A stretch of 59,885 nt of DNA from Vicinamibacterales bacterium (GCA_958296065.1 CATQHX010000066.1:1-59885); one strand, 5' to 3'. Shown: positions 46,993 to 55,365, counted from the first letter of the stretch. Numbers and translations are program-made. The notes: a model not told the origin generated them from the letters alone.

Positions 46993-48509
46993 CCGCGCAG
47001 GCCTCCGGCCAACAGCGCGTCATACTGCGCCAGATTCGGGCGGGGGATGCGCACCACGGGGATGGTCGGGACCGGCGGCCGCACCTCGGCCTGCACGCTG
47101 GCGTAGTCGCACGCGGCGCCGGCGTCGAGCCGGGCCCGAAGCGTCGCCTCGACCTGCCGCTCGCTGGTCGTGGCCGCCAGGTGCAGCAGCCGCACATACT
47201 CGACATCGGCCCGCTCGCCGTGCGTCCGACCCAGCGCGTCATACGCCGCGCGGAACGTCAGCGACGGAAACAGCTCCTCCCGGAAACGATACCGCGCAAA
47301 GGCGCCCGGCTTGCGGACCAGGCTCGCGATAATGTGGCGATAGTCGATCCGGTGGTCCGCCGCCCCCCGCAGCCGCGGCATCGTGCACAGCACCCGGCCG
47401 CCGTAGAGAACCTCAACCACCGACGGATGCTGGCGCGCCTCGACCGTGTGACCGATCAGGCGCGACGGCACCGAATAGATCCGGCCGCCGACACGGATCG
47501 TGCTCCACTTGCGCACCCGGCACGCAAACGCCGTGTACTCAGGGACCCGAGCCGCCGGCAACGGTCGCAGATACGCCCGTTCCTCGGCCAGCCGAGCCGC
47601 CGACGGCGTATTCCGCTCCCGGTCGACGAGCGCCCGTACGAAGCGCAGATACGCCGACTCGTCGACGAAGTCCCTGTCGCCCCGCAGCAGCAACGCCTGC
47701 TCGATGGCCGTCTTCGTCCGGAAGTGCGCCTGCTCGACGACGCCGTTCTCGTGCGGTTTCCCCGGCTGGATCGGCGACGAGTCCAGCCCGTAGTGCTCCA
47801 GCACCTGCCGGAACCGCACCGTCAACTGGCGCCCGCCGCTGCGCTTCAACTCGTGCGTCGCCGCCGACAGGTTGTCATGACGCAGCACCGCCGGCACCGC
47901 CCCCAGCGTCCACAGTGCGCCCTGCAGGCCCGACACCAGCGCCTCGAACGTCTCGCTCACCGCCAGCTCCACATATGTCCAACGGCTGTAGCTCAACACC
48001 CACTCGAACAACAGGTGCTCGAACCGAGCCCCCCGAATCGTCACGCCCAGCGAACTCGCGTCGGTAAAGTCGAATGCCGCTTCCCGACCCGCTACCGCAA
48101 CCTGCTCGAAGTACACCTCCCGATCCGGACCGTCCTGCGCTCGCCAATCGCAGACGCGCCGCTGCAACGTCCGTAGCTGCCCCGGCGCAAAGCGACCCGG
48201 ATGCCGCCGGCACAGCTCCGTGAACAGCGTCTGCGCCTGCAGCCGTCCCTCCGTATCGGCCACCAACTGCGGCACGACCTCCGACTGCCACACGTCGGCG
48301 AACGGATCCTCCCGCGTCCGCCATCTCCGCGGCGCCTTCACTGTCGAGGGCAACGCGCAGCTCTGCCACCGGCGCGCCGTGCGCTCGCTCATCCCGGCCG
48401 CCGCCGCTGCCCCAGCCAACGTCTTTCCAGACATCCGTTTCTCGTGCAATCGTCGAACCTGTACGTCCGTGACCAACCCGTCCTCCATGAGGAAAACGGG
48501 CAGTCTCAC
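46989..48509 (-). CDS. istA: IS21 transposase IstA (second element)
   Basis: A 506-residue protein, of a different IS21 subgroup than the 12.7-kb copy. HTH: VQVRRLHEKRMSGKTLAGAA. DDE core: AAFDFTDASSLGVTIRG (D), VPAVLRHDNLSAATHELKRS (D) and KPHENGVVEQAHFRTKTAIE (E). C-terminal target-binding domain: RVGGRIYSVPSRLIGHTVEA and RYRFREELFPSLTFRAAYDA. Intact, co-transcribed with istB (4-bp overlap). The start may be ATG 48509 or the Met at residue 8. Confidence 0.93.
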   Translation of the reverse strand: MRLPVFLMEDGLVTDVQVRRLHEKRMSGKTLAGAAAAAGMSERTARRWQSCALPSTVKAPRRWRTREDPFADVWQSEVVPQLVADTEGRLQAQTLFTELCRRHPGRFAPGQLRTLQRRVCDWRAQDGPDREVYFEQVAVAGREAAFDFTDASSLGVTIRGARFEHLLFEWVLSYSRWTYVELAVSETFEALVSGLQGALWTLGAVPAVLRHDNLSAATHELKRSGGRQLTVRFRQVLEHYGLDSSPIQPGKPHENGVVEQAHFRTKTAIEQALLLRGDRDFVDESAYLRFVRALVDRERNTPSAARLAEERAYLRPLPAARVPEYTAFACRVRKWSTIRVGGRIYSVPSRLIGHTVEARQHPSVVEVLYGGRVLCTMPRLRGAADHRIDYRHIIASLVRKPGAFARYRFREELFPSLTFRAAYDALGRTHGERADVEYVRLLHLAATTSERQVEATLRARLDAGAACDYASVQAEVRPPVPTIPVVRIPRPNLAQYDALLAGGLRG

Positions 48510-48576
48510 ACGGAACTCGCATCACCCACGAACCGGCCCCGATCGCGTCCTCGTCGACCGGCCAAAATAATTGTCG

Positions 48577-49329
48577 TTGATCACCTCCTGTTGTCAGTGG
48601 GTTGTCATTTCGTCTGGTGGCAGCACGGGTGCCGGCGGCGGCCGGGCGCTCGCCGCGCGACACCGTCGGTACGGGTGTCGACGCGCGCGGGGACGGTTGT
48701 GCGCTGCGTCTGCGGACATGCCGACCAGCCCACGTGAAGCCCCGTTCGCTCGCACGCTCGCCGGGCCTGCGCGGCCGGCGGCCCCGCGTACAGGCGCGGC
48801 CCCGGGCCGATGGATTCGGGTTCATGGCGATGTCCTTACGGCGCAGCCGGCAGCGCCGGTCACGCCCGGCGGCCGCTATCCGGCCGATGTCGTTGTCGGA
48901 AACCGGCCTCTGGCCGGTGAAGCGGGGTACCGGCGCCTTGGCGCCGTAGCGGGGAAAAATCGTCGCGAAGCGCGAGTGCGTGTTCCGGGGGTGATTTCGG
49001 GTTCCCCTCGGCCGTCTCTCTCTATTTTCCCTCCCTGCACCTTCCCTCCCGTGGTCTGTCGTTCCCGCGCCGATCCGTGAGGCGCGGTTGACCGGGGAGG
49101 TCGAGGGCGGGGAAATACAGGCGCCGGACGCGGCGCGCCGACACCATCGCGGGCCGCATCTGCGGCCGCGCGTTGCTGCACCGCCACCGCTACCAGTAGC
49201 GGTGAGCTGAACCGGCGGGCTGCGATTCGCTCGTCCACGTTGGCGATGCGTGCTCGCGGAGTCCTGACCGGAGCGTGCCGCCGGCAACGCGCACGATAGC
49301 GTCGAGGCCAGCCCGACCGCGTGCGTCGG
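48577..49329. other. Interval without a supported gene
   Basis: Minus-strand frames carry Arg/Pro-rich tails of the decayed gene at 49.3-49.6 kb; none is convincing. A T/C-rich stretch at about 49010-49060 (CTCTCTCTATTTTCCCTCCC) is the only compositional feature, possibly the ribosome-site-rich 5' region of a lost minus-strand gene. Confidence 0.35.
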
Positions 49330-49587
49330 ACGTACGGCGGCAAGCCGCTCCAACCGGTCGCGAGCGGTGCGACGTCCTCGGCGTCGAACCGGCGCGCGGC
49401 TGCGCGCAGGAACGCCACCAAGTAGTTGCCGCTGACGCGCCCCCGGCGAGTACGTTCTCGACCTCGAAGGCGCGCTCGTCCCGGTCGAGCATCACCGTCG
49501 CGACGCGCGCGAGCAAGGTGCAACGGGTTGCACCCTCGGGGTCTGCCACCACTCGCCGACCCTCGAGCGCGTGTTCGGTGCTCTCAC
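49330..49587 (-). pseudogene. Decayed paralogue of the 140-aa protein at 51.5 kb
   Basis: GTG 49587 with GGAGAG upstream gives APNTRSRVGEWWQTP; after a shift comes EGATRCTLLARVATVMLDRD ERAFEVENVLAGG; after another, YLVAFLRAAARRFDAEDVAP. The intact gene at 51544-51966 has NPRSRVGRWWQTPDGATRCE, AAVMIDQNGEAFEVENVRV and RACIRNASRAFDADARWVAP in the same order. It is thus a frameshifted duplicate. Confidence 0.65.
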
Positions 49588-49654
49588 CGTGGATCGGCTC
49601 TCCGACGCAGCTTCGTCCTTGAGTCCGTATTCGGTCTCGAAGAGCAGCGTCGCC

Positions 49655-49755
49655 TCCCATCCCATGTGTCGGTTGCGGCCGTCGCCCGGCACTTCCGGGT
49701 CGACCATCGTACTGTCGACAAGGCCTTGCGTTGGCTTCGGTTATCCAGGCCCTGA
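49655..49755 (+). pseudogene. Possible HTH fragment
   Basis: The plus strand ends SVAAVARHFRVDHRTVDKAL RWLRLSRP then stop. This is a near-ideal helix-turn-helix of the type at the C-terminus of resolvases. There is no matching upstream coding sequence in frame, so it is a fragment at best or chance on the strand opposite another decayed gene. Confidence 0.3.
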
Positions 49756-49984
49756 GTGAGACGCAGGGGCGCGTAGTCGGGCTGCGCCACGCCGCCGTTC
49801 GCGTGCGTCTGCAGCGCTCTTCGCGCTTCTGCCTGCCCGGCTCGGTGCTTCGGCTGGCATTGGTATGTCTGTGCCTCCGCCGATGGCGTTTTGTATTTTC
49901 GGCCCACCGACGCGTTGCACTGTACTGTCGGCGGTTCCCGCTGGTGATTCTGCTCTGCCCTCTGCCGGTGTTCCGCCTTCGGGC

Positions 49985-50242
49985 AAGGACGGTACGCCGC
50001 TCGCCGCGGCTGCACTTGAGCAGCTTCGCGCGCAGTGCGTCCGAGAAGGCGATGATGTTCACCCACTCGGTCAGCTGATCGCGTTCCTCGGCGCCGACGT
50101 CCGGCGCGGCCATGTTGACGCCCATGCGCGCGGACGCGAACGGACGGTCGCGCTCGATGGACTTCGGGTCGCCGCCGAGGTTGCCGCGGTAGACCGCGTA
50201 ACAGCCCCGCGGTACGGCGCCCGGCGTGCTGGTTCTGCTCAT
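49985..50242 (-). pseudogene. ssb: Single-stranded DNA-binding protein, C-terminus lost
   Basis: ATG 50242 follows AGGAG. YRGNLGGDPKSIERDRPFAS ARMGVNMAAPD ... LTEWVNIIAFSDALRAKLLK CSRGERRTVL matches the first 75 or so residues of the SSB OB-fold (GNLG.DP ... ASARMGVN ... TEWVNI.AF...A..L). The rest of the fold and acidic tail are not found; the frame runs on into Arg-rich sequence. SSB genes of this type are carried by plasmids and integrative elements. The IS630 insertion lies 66 bases upstream and separates it from the co-oriented gene at 51.5 kb. Confidence 0.7.
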
Positions 50243-50316
50243 GCGCGTTTCTCCTCGTTCTGCGAGCCCCGGTTCGGTGGGTGCCCGCCTTGTATGCGCA
50301 CAAGCCTAGTGGTCCG

Positions 50317-51012
50317 TCACATCACAATCTTTGGGTAGACGGACTTGAGTTTACAGCGAGCATCGTCGACCCTCATCTGCCAGTCGACACCGCGTTGGGT
50401 GCCATTGATGTCGCTGGACCACGCCGACACTTCGCCGTGCAGCGTCTCCAGGTCGCCGATGCGGCGTTCCCGCAGGCATTGGCGCGTCATGGCACTGAGC
50501 TCGTTCTCCGCGATGTTCAGCCAACTCCCGTGTTTCGGCGTGTAGCAGAACTCGAGGCGACGAACCAGTTCTCGTGCCCGCACCGGCTCGAACACTTCGT
50601 AGAAGGCACCCTTCGTGTGCGTGTTGAGGTTGTCGCACACCAGGGTGACCTTCGGGCACTCGGCGTAGCGGCCCTCCAGCAGGCCGGCGACCTCCACCGC
50701 CCAATCGGCCTTCGTACGCCGGGCTCGGGCCGTCGCCTGCCGCCAACCCGCCAGCGGTTCGCTGAACAGGAAGACCGAGGCCGTGCCGGCCCGTTCGTAC
50801 TCGTAGTCGACGCGTCGGGGACGCGCCTTCGTGGCGGCCACCGGCGGGCGCGTTTCCTTGACCAGTTGCACCGGCTGCTCATCCATGCACACGACGGGGC
50901 AATCCGGGTCGTAGGGCTGCTGGTACAGATCCAGGACCTGTTCCATGTGCGCCACAAACTCGGCATCGGTCTCCGGCGGGATCACCCAGTACTCGATTCT
51001 CCGCCGGGTCAT
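50317..51012 (-). CDS. IS630 transposase, ORF B (DDE domain)
   Basis: In this frame the protein runs EMTRRRIEYWVIPPETDAEF, DCPVVCMDEQPVQLVKETRP (first D/E block), VTLVCDNLNTHTKGAFYEVF (second D) and FCYTPKHGSWLNIAENELSA (E), ending LKSVYPKIVM. It lacks its own DNA-binding domain; that is encoded by ORF A in the other frame, overlapping by ATGA. A run of seven A's just before the junction would allow slippage to fuse the two into the usual single IS630 transposase. Otherwise ORF B would need coupled initiation at ATG 51012. Confidence 0.85.
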   Translation of the reverse strand: MTRRRIEYWVIPPETDAEFVAHMEQVLDLYQQPYDPDCPVVCMDEQPVQLVKETRPPVAATKARPRRVDYEYERAGTASVFLFSEPLAGWRQATARARRTKADWAVEVAGLLEGRYAECPKVTLVCDNLNTHTKGAFYEVFEPVRARELVRRLEFCYTPKHGSWLNIAENELSAMTRQCLRERRIGDLETLHGEVSAWSSDINGTQRGVDWQMRVDDARCKLKSVYPKIVM

Positions 51013-51455
51013 CTCGTTTTTTTCAGCGTCCGCCGGATCGTTTCGTGGCTGACCGACTCGACGACCCCCAACTCGACGACACGGCGCGCCAACAGCCGCA
51101 ACGACCAGTTCGCGTAGCCCTTCGGGGGCGACCCCAGACGCAGGGCGATGACCTGCGCCTCCTGTTCGCCGTCGAGCAGCTTGAGGCCCGGGGGCAACGC
51201 CCGCCGTTGGCGTTCCAGCGCCCGCTCGAACCCTTCCAGCACGCAACGTTGGCGAATGTTCTCGACCGTCTTGGTGCGACACGAAAAGGCATCGGCAATC
51301 TGCTGGTCGGTCCACCCCGGTCCGTCCGCATCGGCCTTCAAGAGAATCTGAGCGCGGCGCACCTTCTCGCTGCTCCCCTTGAGCTTGCGGACCGTCTGTC
51401 GACAGATCTCGCGTTCCTGGGCGGTGAGTCGAACGATGTACTTTTTCTCCGGCAT
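51009..51455 (-). CDS. IS630 transposase, ORF A (HTH domain)
   Basis: From ATG 51455: MPEKKYIVRLTAQEREICRQ TVRKLKGSSEKVRRAQILLK ADADGPGWTDQQIADAFSCR TKTVENIRQRCVLEGFERAL. This is the paired-like double helix-turn-helix of IS630 transposases, ending SVSHETIRRTLKK TR and TGA at 51009. The Lys-Lys codons belong to an A7 run at the ORF A/B junction. In relatives the text continues RTLKKNE in one frame, so either one base was lost here or -1/+2 slippage makes the full protein. Confidence 0.85.
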   Translation of the reverse strand: MPEKKYIVRLTAQEREICRQTVRKLKGSSEKVRRAQILLKADADGPGWTDQQIADAFSCRTKTVENIRQRCVLEGFERALERQRRALPPGLKLLDGEQEAQVIALRLGSPPKGYANWSLRLLARRVVELGVVESVSHETIRRTLKKTR

Positions 51456-51543
51456 GAAAGCTGTCTCGGCTTGAGATCAGCTTCCCGATAGTCCTAATGT
51501 TTACACGTGACGGACCACTAGTGGCCTCGGGTCCCTGTCTCCG

Positions 51544-51966
51544 CTACGCCGTGGCCACGGTTTCCAGCGTGATCGGGTTGTCGGTTTCCCCGATGCCGCC
51601 GTTGACGTGCTTGCCGTCCTCCGGCGCTACCCACCTTGCGTCGGCGTCGAACGCGCGCGACGCGTTGCGTATGCACGCTCGCAGGTTCTCCGCGTCCACC
51701 TGTATCTCCGGGTTCGTGGCGGTCACCGCCAGCAGGTTGTCTCCTACCTGGACGCGGCGTTCCGTCTCGGGGTCGATCCAGTACAGCGGTCCGATCCCCG
51801 GACCGGCCTCGTAGACGCGTACGTTCTCGACCTCGAACGCCTCGCCGTTCTGGTCGATCATGACCGCCGCGGCGTGGCCCAGCGGCACGTGGAGTTCGCA
51901 ACGCGTTGCGCCGTCCGGGGTCTGCCACCAACGTCCGACTCTCGACCGCGGGTTCTTGTCATCCAC
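51544..51966 (-). CDS. Hypothetical protein, 140 aa
   Basis: GTG 51966 with GGAAGGAG upstream. MDDKNPRSRVGRWWQTPDGA TRCELHVPLGHAAAVMIDQN GEAFEVENVRVYEAGPGIGP LYWIDPETERRVQVGDNLLA: a beta-rich start, then an alpha-helical end (VDAENLRACIRNASRAFDAD) and DGKHVNGGIGETDNPITLET. Family unknown. A decayed paralogue lies at 49.3-49.6 kb. It is in line with the GNAT gene upstream (83-base gap) and, before IS630 inserted, with ssb downstream, so it is probably a replicon accessory protein. Confidence 0.6.
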   Translation of the reverse strand: MDDKNPRSRVGRWWQTPDGATRCELHVPLGHAAAVMIDQNGEAFEVENVRVYEAGPGIGPLYWIDPETERRVQVGDNLLAVTATNPEIQVDAENLRACIRNASRAFDADARWVAPEDGKHVNGGIGETDNPITLETVATA

Positions 51967-52049
51967 GGTTTGGATTCTGCTCCTTCCCTGGCGTTCCTGC
52001 CGTTCGTCGTTACGACGCTCTGCGCGCCGCTGAGCGGTCTCCGCCGGTT

Positions 52050-52736
52050 CTATGCCCTTGGCGTCGCCGACGTCCGTCGCGTGCTCTCCTGAGCCTGCTG
52101 GGACTGTCCCTCGACCGCTCTTTGTATTGCTTCGAGAATGGTGTGCTCGTCGTTCCCCGAGTTCCGGTTCCGAAGCGTCACCGGGAGGACCGCTCGTATC
52201 CTTTGCAGCGCGTGGCGCAGGGTCTTGACCCACCCGCTTTGCGGTGTCGGCGGGCGGTGCCAGATCGTGTTGCCGGCGCGCTCGAACCCGTGTCGTTCGT
52301 ACCACACGATCAGTGCGTCGAGCTTCGTTCCGCCGATCTCGTCGGGCTCGACGAACAGTCCGTGCTGGGTGGCGTCGGCCGCCTTGGTCACTTCCTGAAG
52401 CAGCCGTGTGCCGGTGCCGCGGCCGCGCCTGCTTGGAGCTACTCGGATCTCGTTGACGTACAGTCCGGTCCGCCCGTTGACGACGAAGAGCTCGGGGCGC
52501 ATCGTCACGAAGCCGTCGCGGTTGCGCGCCACGGCGATCACGCTCGCGTTGTGGTCCGCCCGCTCCAGGATCGTGTGTCCGGCGCCGTTTCGCCGCCTTC
52601 TGCCGGCACTCGTTCCTGGGGTCGTTTCGCCGTCCGCCGGCGCTGCCGTGTCGGGTGTCGTCGGGCTCTTCGATCCGGTTGTCGGGGGCCGTCCGGCCTT
52701 GCGTCGGGAGCGCTGTTTCCTCGTCCTCTTCGTCAT
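52050..52736 (-). CDS. GNAT-family N-acetyltransferase with basic N-terminal tail
   Basis: ATG 52736 is preceded by GAGAGG; the frame is open further upstream but low in complexity. The first about 60 residues are Lys/Arg/Thr-rich (MTKRTRKQRSRRKAGRPPTT) and probably disordered. The GNAT core follows: ERADHNASVIAVARNRDGFV, GLYVNEIRVAPSRRGRGTGT RLL (acetyl-CoA motif A, RxxGxGxG/A-like) and LDALIVWYERHGFERAGNTI W. The last 50 residues are again helical and basic. It transfers an acetyl group from acetyl-CoA to an unknown amine; GNATs of this kind also occur as toxins, but no antitoxin partner is evident. Confidence 0.75.
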   Translation of the reverse strand: MTKRTRKQRSRRKAGRPPTTGSKSPTTPDTAAPADGETTPGTSAGRRRRNGAGHTILERADHNASVIAVARNRDGFVTMRPELFVVNGRTGLYVNEIRVAPSRRGRGTGTRLLQEVTKAADATQHGLFVEPDEIGGTKLDALIVWYERHGFERAGNTIWHRPPTPQSGWVKTLRHALQRIRAVLPVTLRNRNSGNDEHTILEAIQRAVEGQSQQAQESTRRTSATPRA

Positions 52737-53196
52737 CCTCTCGGACCCCTCTTCCAGTCGTCCTCGGCCGCTTCGTTGAGCGCCGATCGCGGCACCGTCC
52801 GGCGGCCCATTTTCACTTGGCAAGATCCGCCTCTTGGCACCTCTTCCTCGCGTCTGATTCGCGGCCGCTGTCGTGCGCCACTTTCGCCCTGTGCGTACGA
52901 TCGGCGACCTTCTTCGTCCGCCAGTCCTCGGTGTTCTGGTCGACGTCGCGGATTGTTTTCTACGGGTCGACGCCCGCTCCGCACCCTGGCCTCTGGTGAA
53001 GTTGGCGCCCTCCCTTCGTTGTGGTTCACCACTCATCCTGTCGGCTCCTGAAGCCGGACCTCGGCGCTGGCACTCGCAACGTGTTGACGCTGCTGGCGGG
53101 TCCTTCACGTTGACGTTCCCGGTTGACCTTGAGCGGCGTTCCCTGGTTCCACCTGCTCTGGTGGTCCTCCACGTGATCGTGTCGCTCGATGTGTCT
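52737..53196. other. Interval upstream of the GNAT gene
   Basis: The GNAT frame stays open here (from 53108, starting MKDPPAASTRCECQRRGPAS) and is Arg/Gly-rich, so an N-terminally longer protein or a second small gene starting MSGEPQRREGANFTRGQGAE is possible. Several TTGAC-type words occur (about 53083-53135). Confidence 0.3.
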
Positions 53197-53634
53197 TCAC
53201 GCGCGTCTCGCCTTGCTTTGCCGGAGCTCTCGCGTGTCGCCGCATGGACTGTTGCCTGGCCTCGCTCGTCGTGCCGACTTCGGGCGTTCTTTCCGCTTGC
53301 GGTCGCTCTTCTTCCGGTCGCGCTCTCTTCGGCTAGCTTCGCCGAACCGAACCTGCCCCCAGCCTGCCCCAGGCGAATCGGCTTTGTCGTCGGCGATCAC
53401 TTCAGCGCTCGCTACCGCCAGCTCCACGTTCTTCGTAGCTCTTCCCCACCAGTCGCCGTGTCGTGGTTCGCCTGCTCCTGGTCTTCGTCCACCGCGGCCC
53501 TGGCAACCTCGTGCCACGGAACGCGGTCGCTCTTCCTTGACGGTTTTTGCCGCTGCGCACGTCTTCGCGTCTCGCGGTGCTTGGAGATTGCTCACCGCAT
53601 CTCGGGGGCGTGTTCCGTCTCGTGTCTCCTCCAT
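53197..53634 (-). CDS. Arg-rich hypothetical ORF, 145 aa
   Basis: ATG 53634 begins MEETRDGTRPRDAVSNLQAP. The middle has GDWWGRATKNVELAVASAEV IADDKADSPGAGWGQVRFGE and the end is Arg/Lys-rich. It is co-oriented with the GNAT gene and of the same composition as other proteins in this stretch, but no homology is recognised and other frames are also open. It may be a decayed gene. Confidence 0.3.
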   Translation of the reverse strand: MEETRDGTRPRDAVSNLQAPRDAKTCAAAKTVKEERPRSVARGCQGRGGRRPGAGEPRHGDWWGRATKNVELAVASAEVIADDKADSPGAGWGQVRFGEASRRERDRKKSDRKRKERPKSARRARPGNSPCGDTRELRQSKARRA

Positions 53635-53824
53635 CAGTGACCGGTCTGGTGTCCGTCCGATCTGGTCTTCGGCCCTTGAGTCCTCGGTCGCCTGGCTACC
53701 TCGCCGGCGTCTTCGAGCGGGCGTTTCTTTGGCGTCTGCTGCCCTGCTTGTGCTTCTTCAGCTCGGGTGGCGTCCCTGTCCGGTCAGGTTCCTGACGACT
53801 GCTCGCCCCGCCCCGTTCCTCGCA

Positions 53825-54425
53825 TCGTCGGGGGGTTGTACTTTGACCCATACATTCTGGCCTAAATATGGGGTCTACGGTCGCCGACTGACCCCTAAAC
53901 CGGCCGCTCTCGAGGGGTCTTTGACCCACACGTTACGGTAAACCCCATACGCACCTGTCCAGGTGCCCTAAAGCGTAGCCTTCCCGCAGGGAAAAATGGG
54001 GTGGTGAGCGACCCGGGTACCGGGTCGCTCACCCTCTTTCCGTTTCTGGTAGCTGTTGACCCCATAATATGGGGCGGGTACGTGTTTACGGCCCCTAAGT
54101 GGTGACCACCACGAGTTGACACCCTTCACATACCCTTGTGTACGCGTGACTTATCGGACCGACAGGTCTCGAGTCGGCCGGCAGTTCTGCAAGAACTTCG
54201 GCCCACGTGTCCTAAAAACTTAGGGGACCCTTTTGTGGCCGGAATGGCGCGTGGAGGCCCCGGCAGCTTTGCGGTCGCCCGACCCCATATTTTTTTTTGC
54301 CCTAAAAGGGGTGTCAAACTTAGGGTCAAAGCCACTTAGGGTCCATAATGACCTTGGTCCGATTTTAGGTCACCTAGACGTCCGACAGGTGGTTACTCCG
54401 GCTCCGGTACCCCTAAACTACTGCT
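53825..54425. promoter_or_regulatory. Iteron-like, AT-richer non-coding region: candidate origin or relaxosome/partition site
   Basis: About 600 bases without a gene, clearly richer in A+T than the surroundings and full of a CCC(C)(A/T)(A/T)A word, often after GA: GACCCATAC (53842), GACCCCTAAA (53890), GACCCACACG (53923), AACCCCATAC (53941), GACCCCATAA (54058), GGCCCCTAAG (54090), GACCCCATAT (54280), CCCTAAAAGG (54300), CTTAGGGTCAAAG and CTTAGGGTCC (54320-54340, inverse), CCCCTAAAC (54409). Copies occur in both orientations. It ends 18 bases before a ribbon-helix-helix gene. Plasmid origins, par sites and oriT regions look like this; which it is cannot be told. Confidence 0.55.
54003..54033. 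repeat. Perfect 14-bp inverted repeat, 3-base loop
   Basis: GGTGAGCGACCCGG (54003-54016), GTA, CCGGGTCGCTCACC (54020-54033). It is followed on the plus strand by CTCTTTCCGTTT, a weak T-rich tail, so it could be a terminator for plus-strand transcription or a recognition palindrome within the iteron-like region. A shorter one, GCACCT-GTCC-AGGTGC, is at about 53951. Confidence 0.9.
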
Positions 54426-54442
54426 GTTGATTGGAGGTGTTC

Positions 54443-54925
54443 ATGGCTCGGTACGGCGCCCGTGTGCGCACCGTCGTGTTCCTCGATGCTGACACCATCG
54501 CCAAGTGCAATGACCTGGGTGCGCGGTATCGGGCCAGTCGGTCTGAGGTTCTGCGAATCTCGGTCGAACTTGGTCTCAAGGAAGTGCGTCCTGCCCTGCG
54601 CCGCCTGCAGCGGCTGCGGGCGACCGACTACAAGCCTGCCCGTGGCGGCGGGTCGACGCCGTCGGCTCCGGCCGCGAGTTCGGCCCCTGTTCTTCCCGGG
54701 TCCCCGTATCAGCAGCTCCTGGCGTACGGGAACTCGTTCCTCGCGATGAGCGAGGACAGCAGTCCGGCGGCGCTTCGCGTAGCGCTTGGTGCGCATGCGC
54801 AGGCTCTTGGTTTCCCGGATGAGGACGTTGCTCCGACCATCGAGCAGGTGCTCGAGGCTGTGCTTGGCGACGACGGTCTAGGCGGTGGCGGCGACGACGA
54901 CACTTCGCCTCTTCCGCCTGACTGA
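54443..54925 (+). CDS. Ribbon-helix-helix DNA-binding protein, 160 aa
   Basis: ATG 54443 has GGAGGT 6 bases upstream. RVRTVVFLDADTIAKCNDLG ARYRASRSEVLRISVELGLK EVRPALRRLQ is a beta-alpha-alpha RHH domain (strand VRTVVFLD, helices 15-45). A Ser/Ala/Pro linker follows, then a helical segment (PYQQLLAYGNSFLAMSEDSS, LRVALGAHAQALGFPDED) and an acidic Gly/Asp tail. The position directly beside the repeat region suggests that it binds those repeats, as RHH proteins do in plasmid partition (ParG, CopG) or relaxosomes (TraY, MobC). A second RHH gene follows. Confidence 0.75.
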   Translation: MARYGARVRTVVFLDADTIAKCNDLGARYRASRSEVLRISVELGLKEVRPALRRLQRLRATDYKPARGGGSTPSAPAASSAPVLPGSPYQQLLAYGNSFLAMSEDSSPAALRVALGAHAQALGFPDEDVAPTIEQVLEAVLGDDGLGGGGDDDTSPLPPD

Positions 54926-55020
54926 GAGGTTCGGTCAAGCGAACCTGTGCGGCGCTTCTCGACGCCTGTTGGTCGATCCTTCGGGCGCTCGGCCCACGTG
55001 TTGACGACTGCTGGTGATCC

Positions 55021-55365
55021 ATGCCGATCTACGCTCCCGACGCCGAACCTCTGGACCGTCAGGTCCGGGTTCGTTTTTCCCAGCGGCAGCTCTTCCAGCT
55101 CGACCGGCTGGCGACGGAGTTCGGCATGTCGCGCGCCTGGTTTCTCCGCGAGGTTCTGGCCGACGGTCTTCCCGTGGCGACCGAACGGCTGCGCGGTCTG
55201 ATGGCCGCTGGCTACCGCCCTGCCGGCGTGTTGCGCCGCACGGATCCGTCGTCAAGGTTGCGCGGTCCTCGGTCCGACGGCGCACGGCCGGACCGTTGGT
55301 CTCATGCCCCGGAGAAGAAGCTGCCGACGCCCCCGCGGCCGCCTGCCGACTACGAGTCCGAGTAG
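55021..55365 (+). CDS. Second ribbon-helix-helix protein, 114 aa
   Basis: ATG 55021. PLDRQVRVRFSQRQLFQLDR LATEFGMSRAWFLREVLADG LPVATERLRGLMAAGYRP has the RHH pattern with the strand QVRVRFS and helix pair around FGMSRAWFLREVL. The C-terminal 40 residues are Pro/Arg-rich and disordered, ending in DYESE. It is co-oriented with and 95 bases after the first RHH gene, so it probably acts in the same DNA-binding complex or autoregulates the pair. Confidence 0.7.
   Translation: MPIYAPDAEPLDRQVRVRFSQRQLFQLDRLATEFGMSRAWFLREVLADGLPVATERLRGLMAAGYRPAGVLRRTDPSSRLRGPRSDGARPDRWSHAPEKKLPTPPRPPADYESE

Larger units (their letters stand above)
45434..48576 (-). mobile_element. IS21-family element 2, with foreign DNA between istB and the left end
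   Basis: CGACAATTATTTTGGCCGGTC at 45434-45454 is perfectly inverted at 48556-48576 (21 bp), the inner terminal repeats of this IS21 subgroup. istA and istB lie between them on the minus strand. About 0.7-0.8 kb separates the istB end from the left repeat, far more than normal, and contains a 66-bp tandem repeat, the intron-adjacent repeat copy 2 and possibly a group II intron 5' remnant. So something inserted next to istB and replaced its last codons. No target duplication could be identified. Confidence 0.75.
50309..51518 (-). mobile_element. Complete IS630-family element at a CTAG target
   Basis: CTAGTGGTCCGTCAC at 50306-50320 and its exact inverse GTGACGGACCACTAG at 51507-51521 define the ends; the TA inside CTAG on each side is the expected IS630 target duplication. 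The element is about 1.21 kb and contains two overlapping ORFs on the minus strand that together encode the transposase. A truncated copy is at 33974-34548. It separates ssb from the 140-aa gene, which were probably in one operon. Confidence 0.92.

Noticed and set aside
54003..54033. Palindrome considered as a definite rho-independent terminator
   Set aside because: The following T-run is weak and broken (CTCTTTCCGTTT), and no gene ends just upstream on that strand; kept only as a palindrome.
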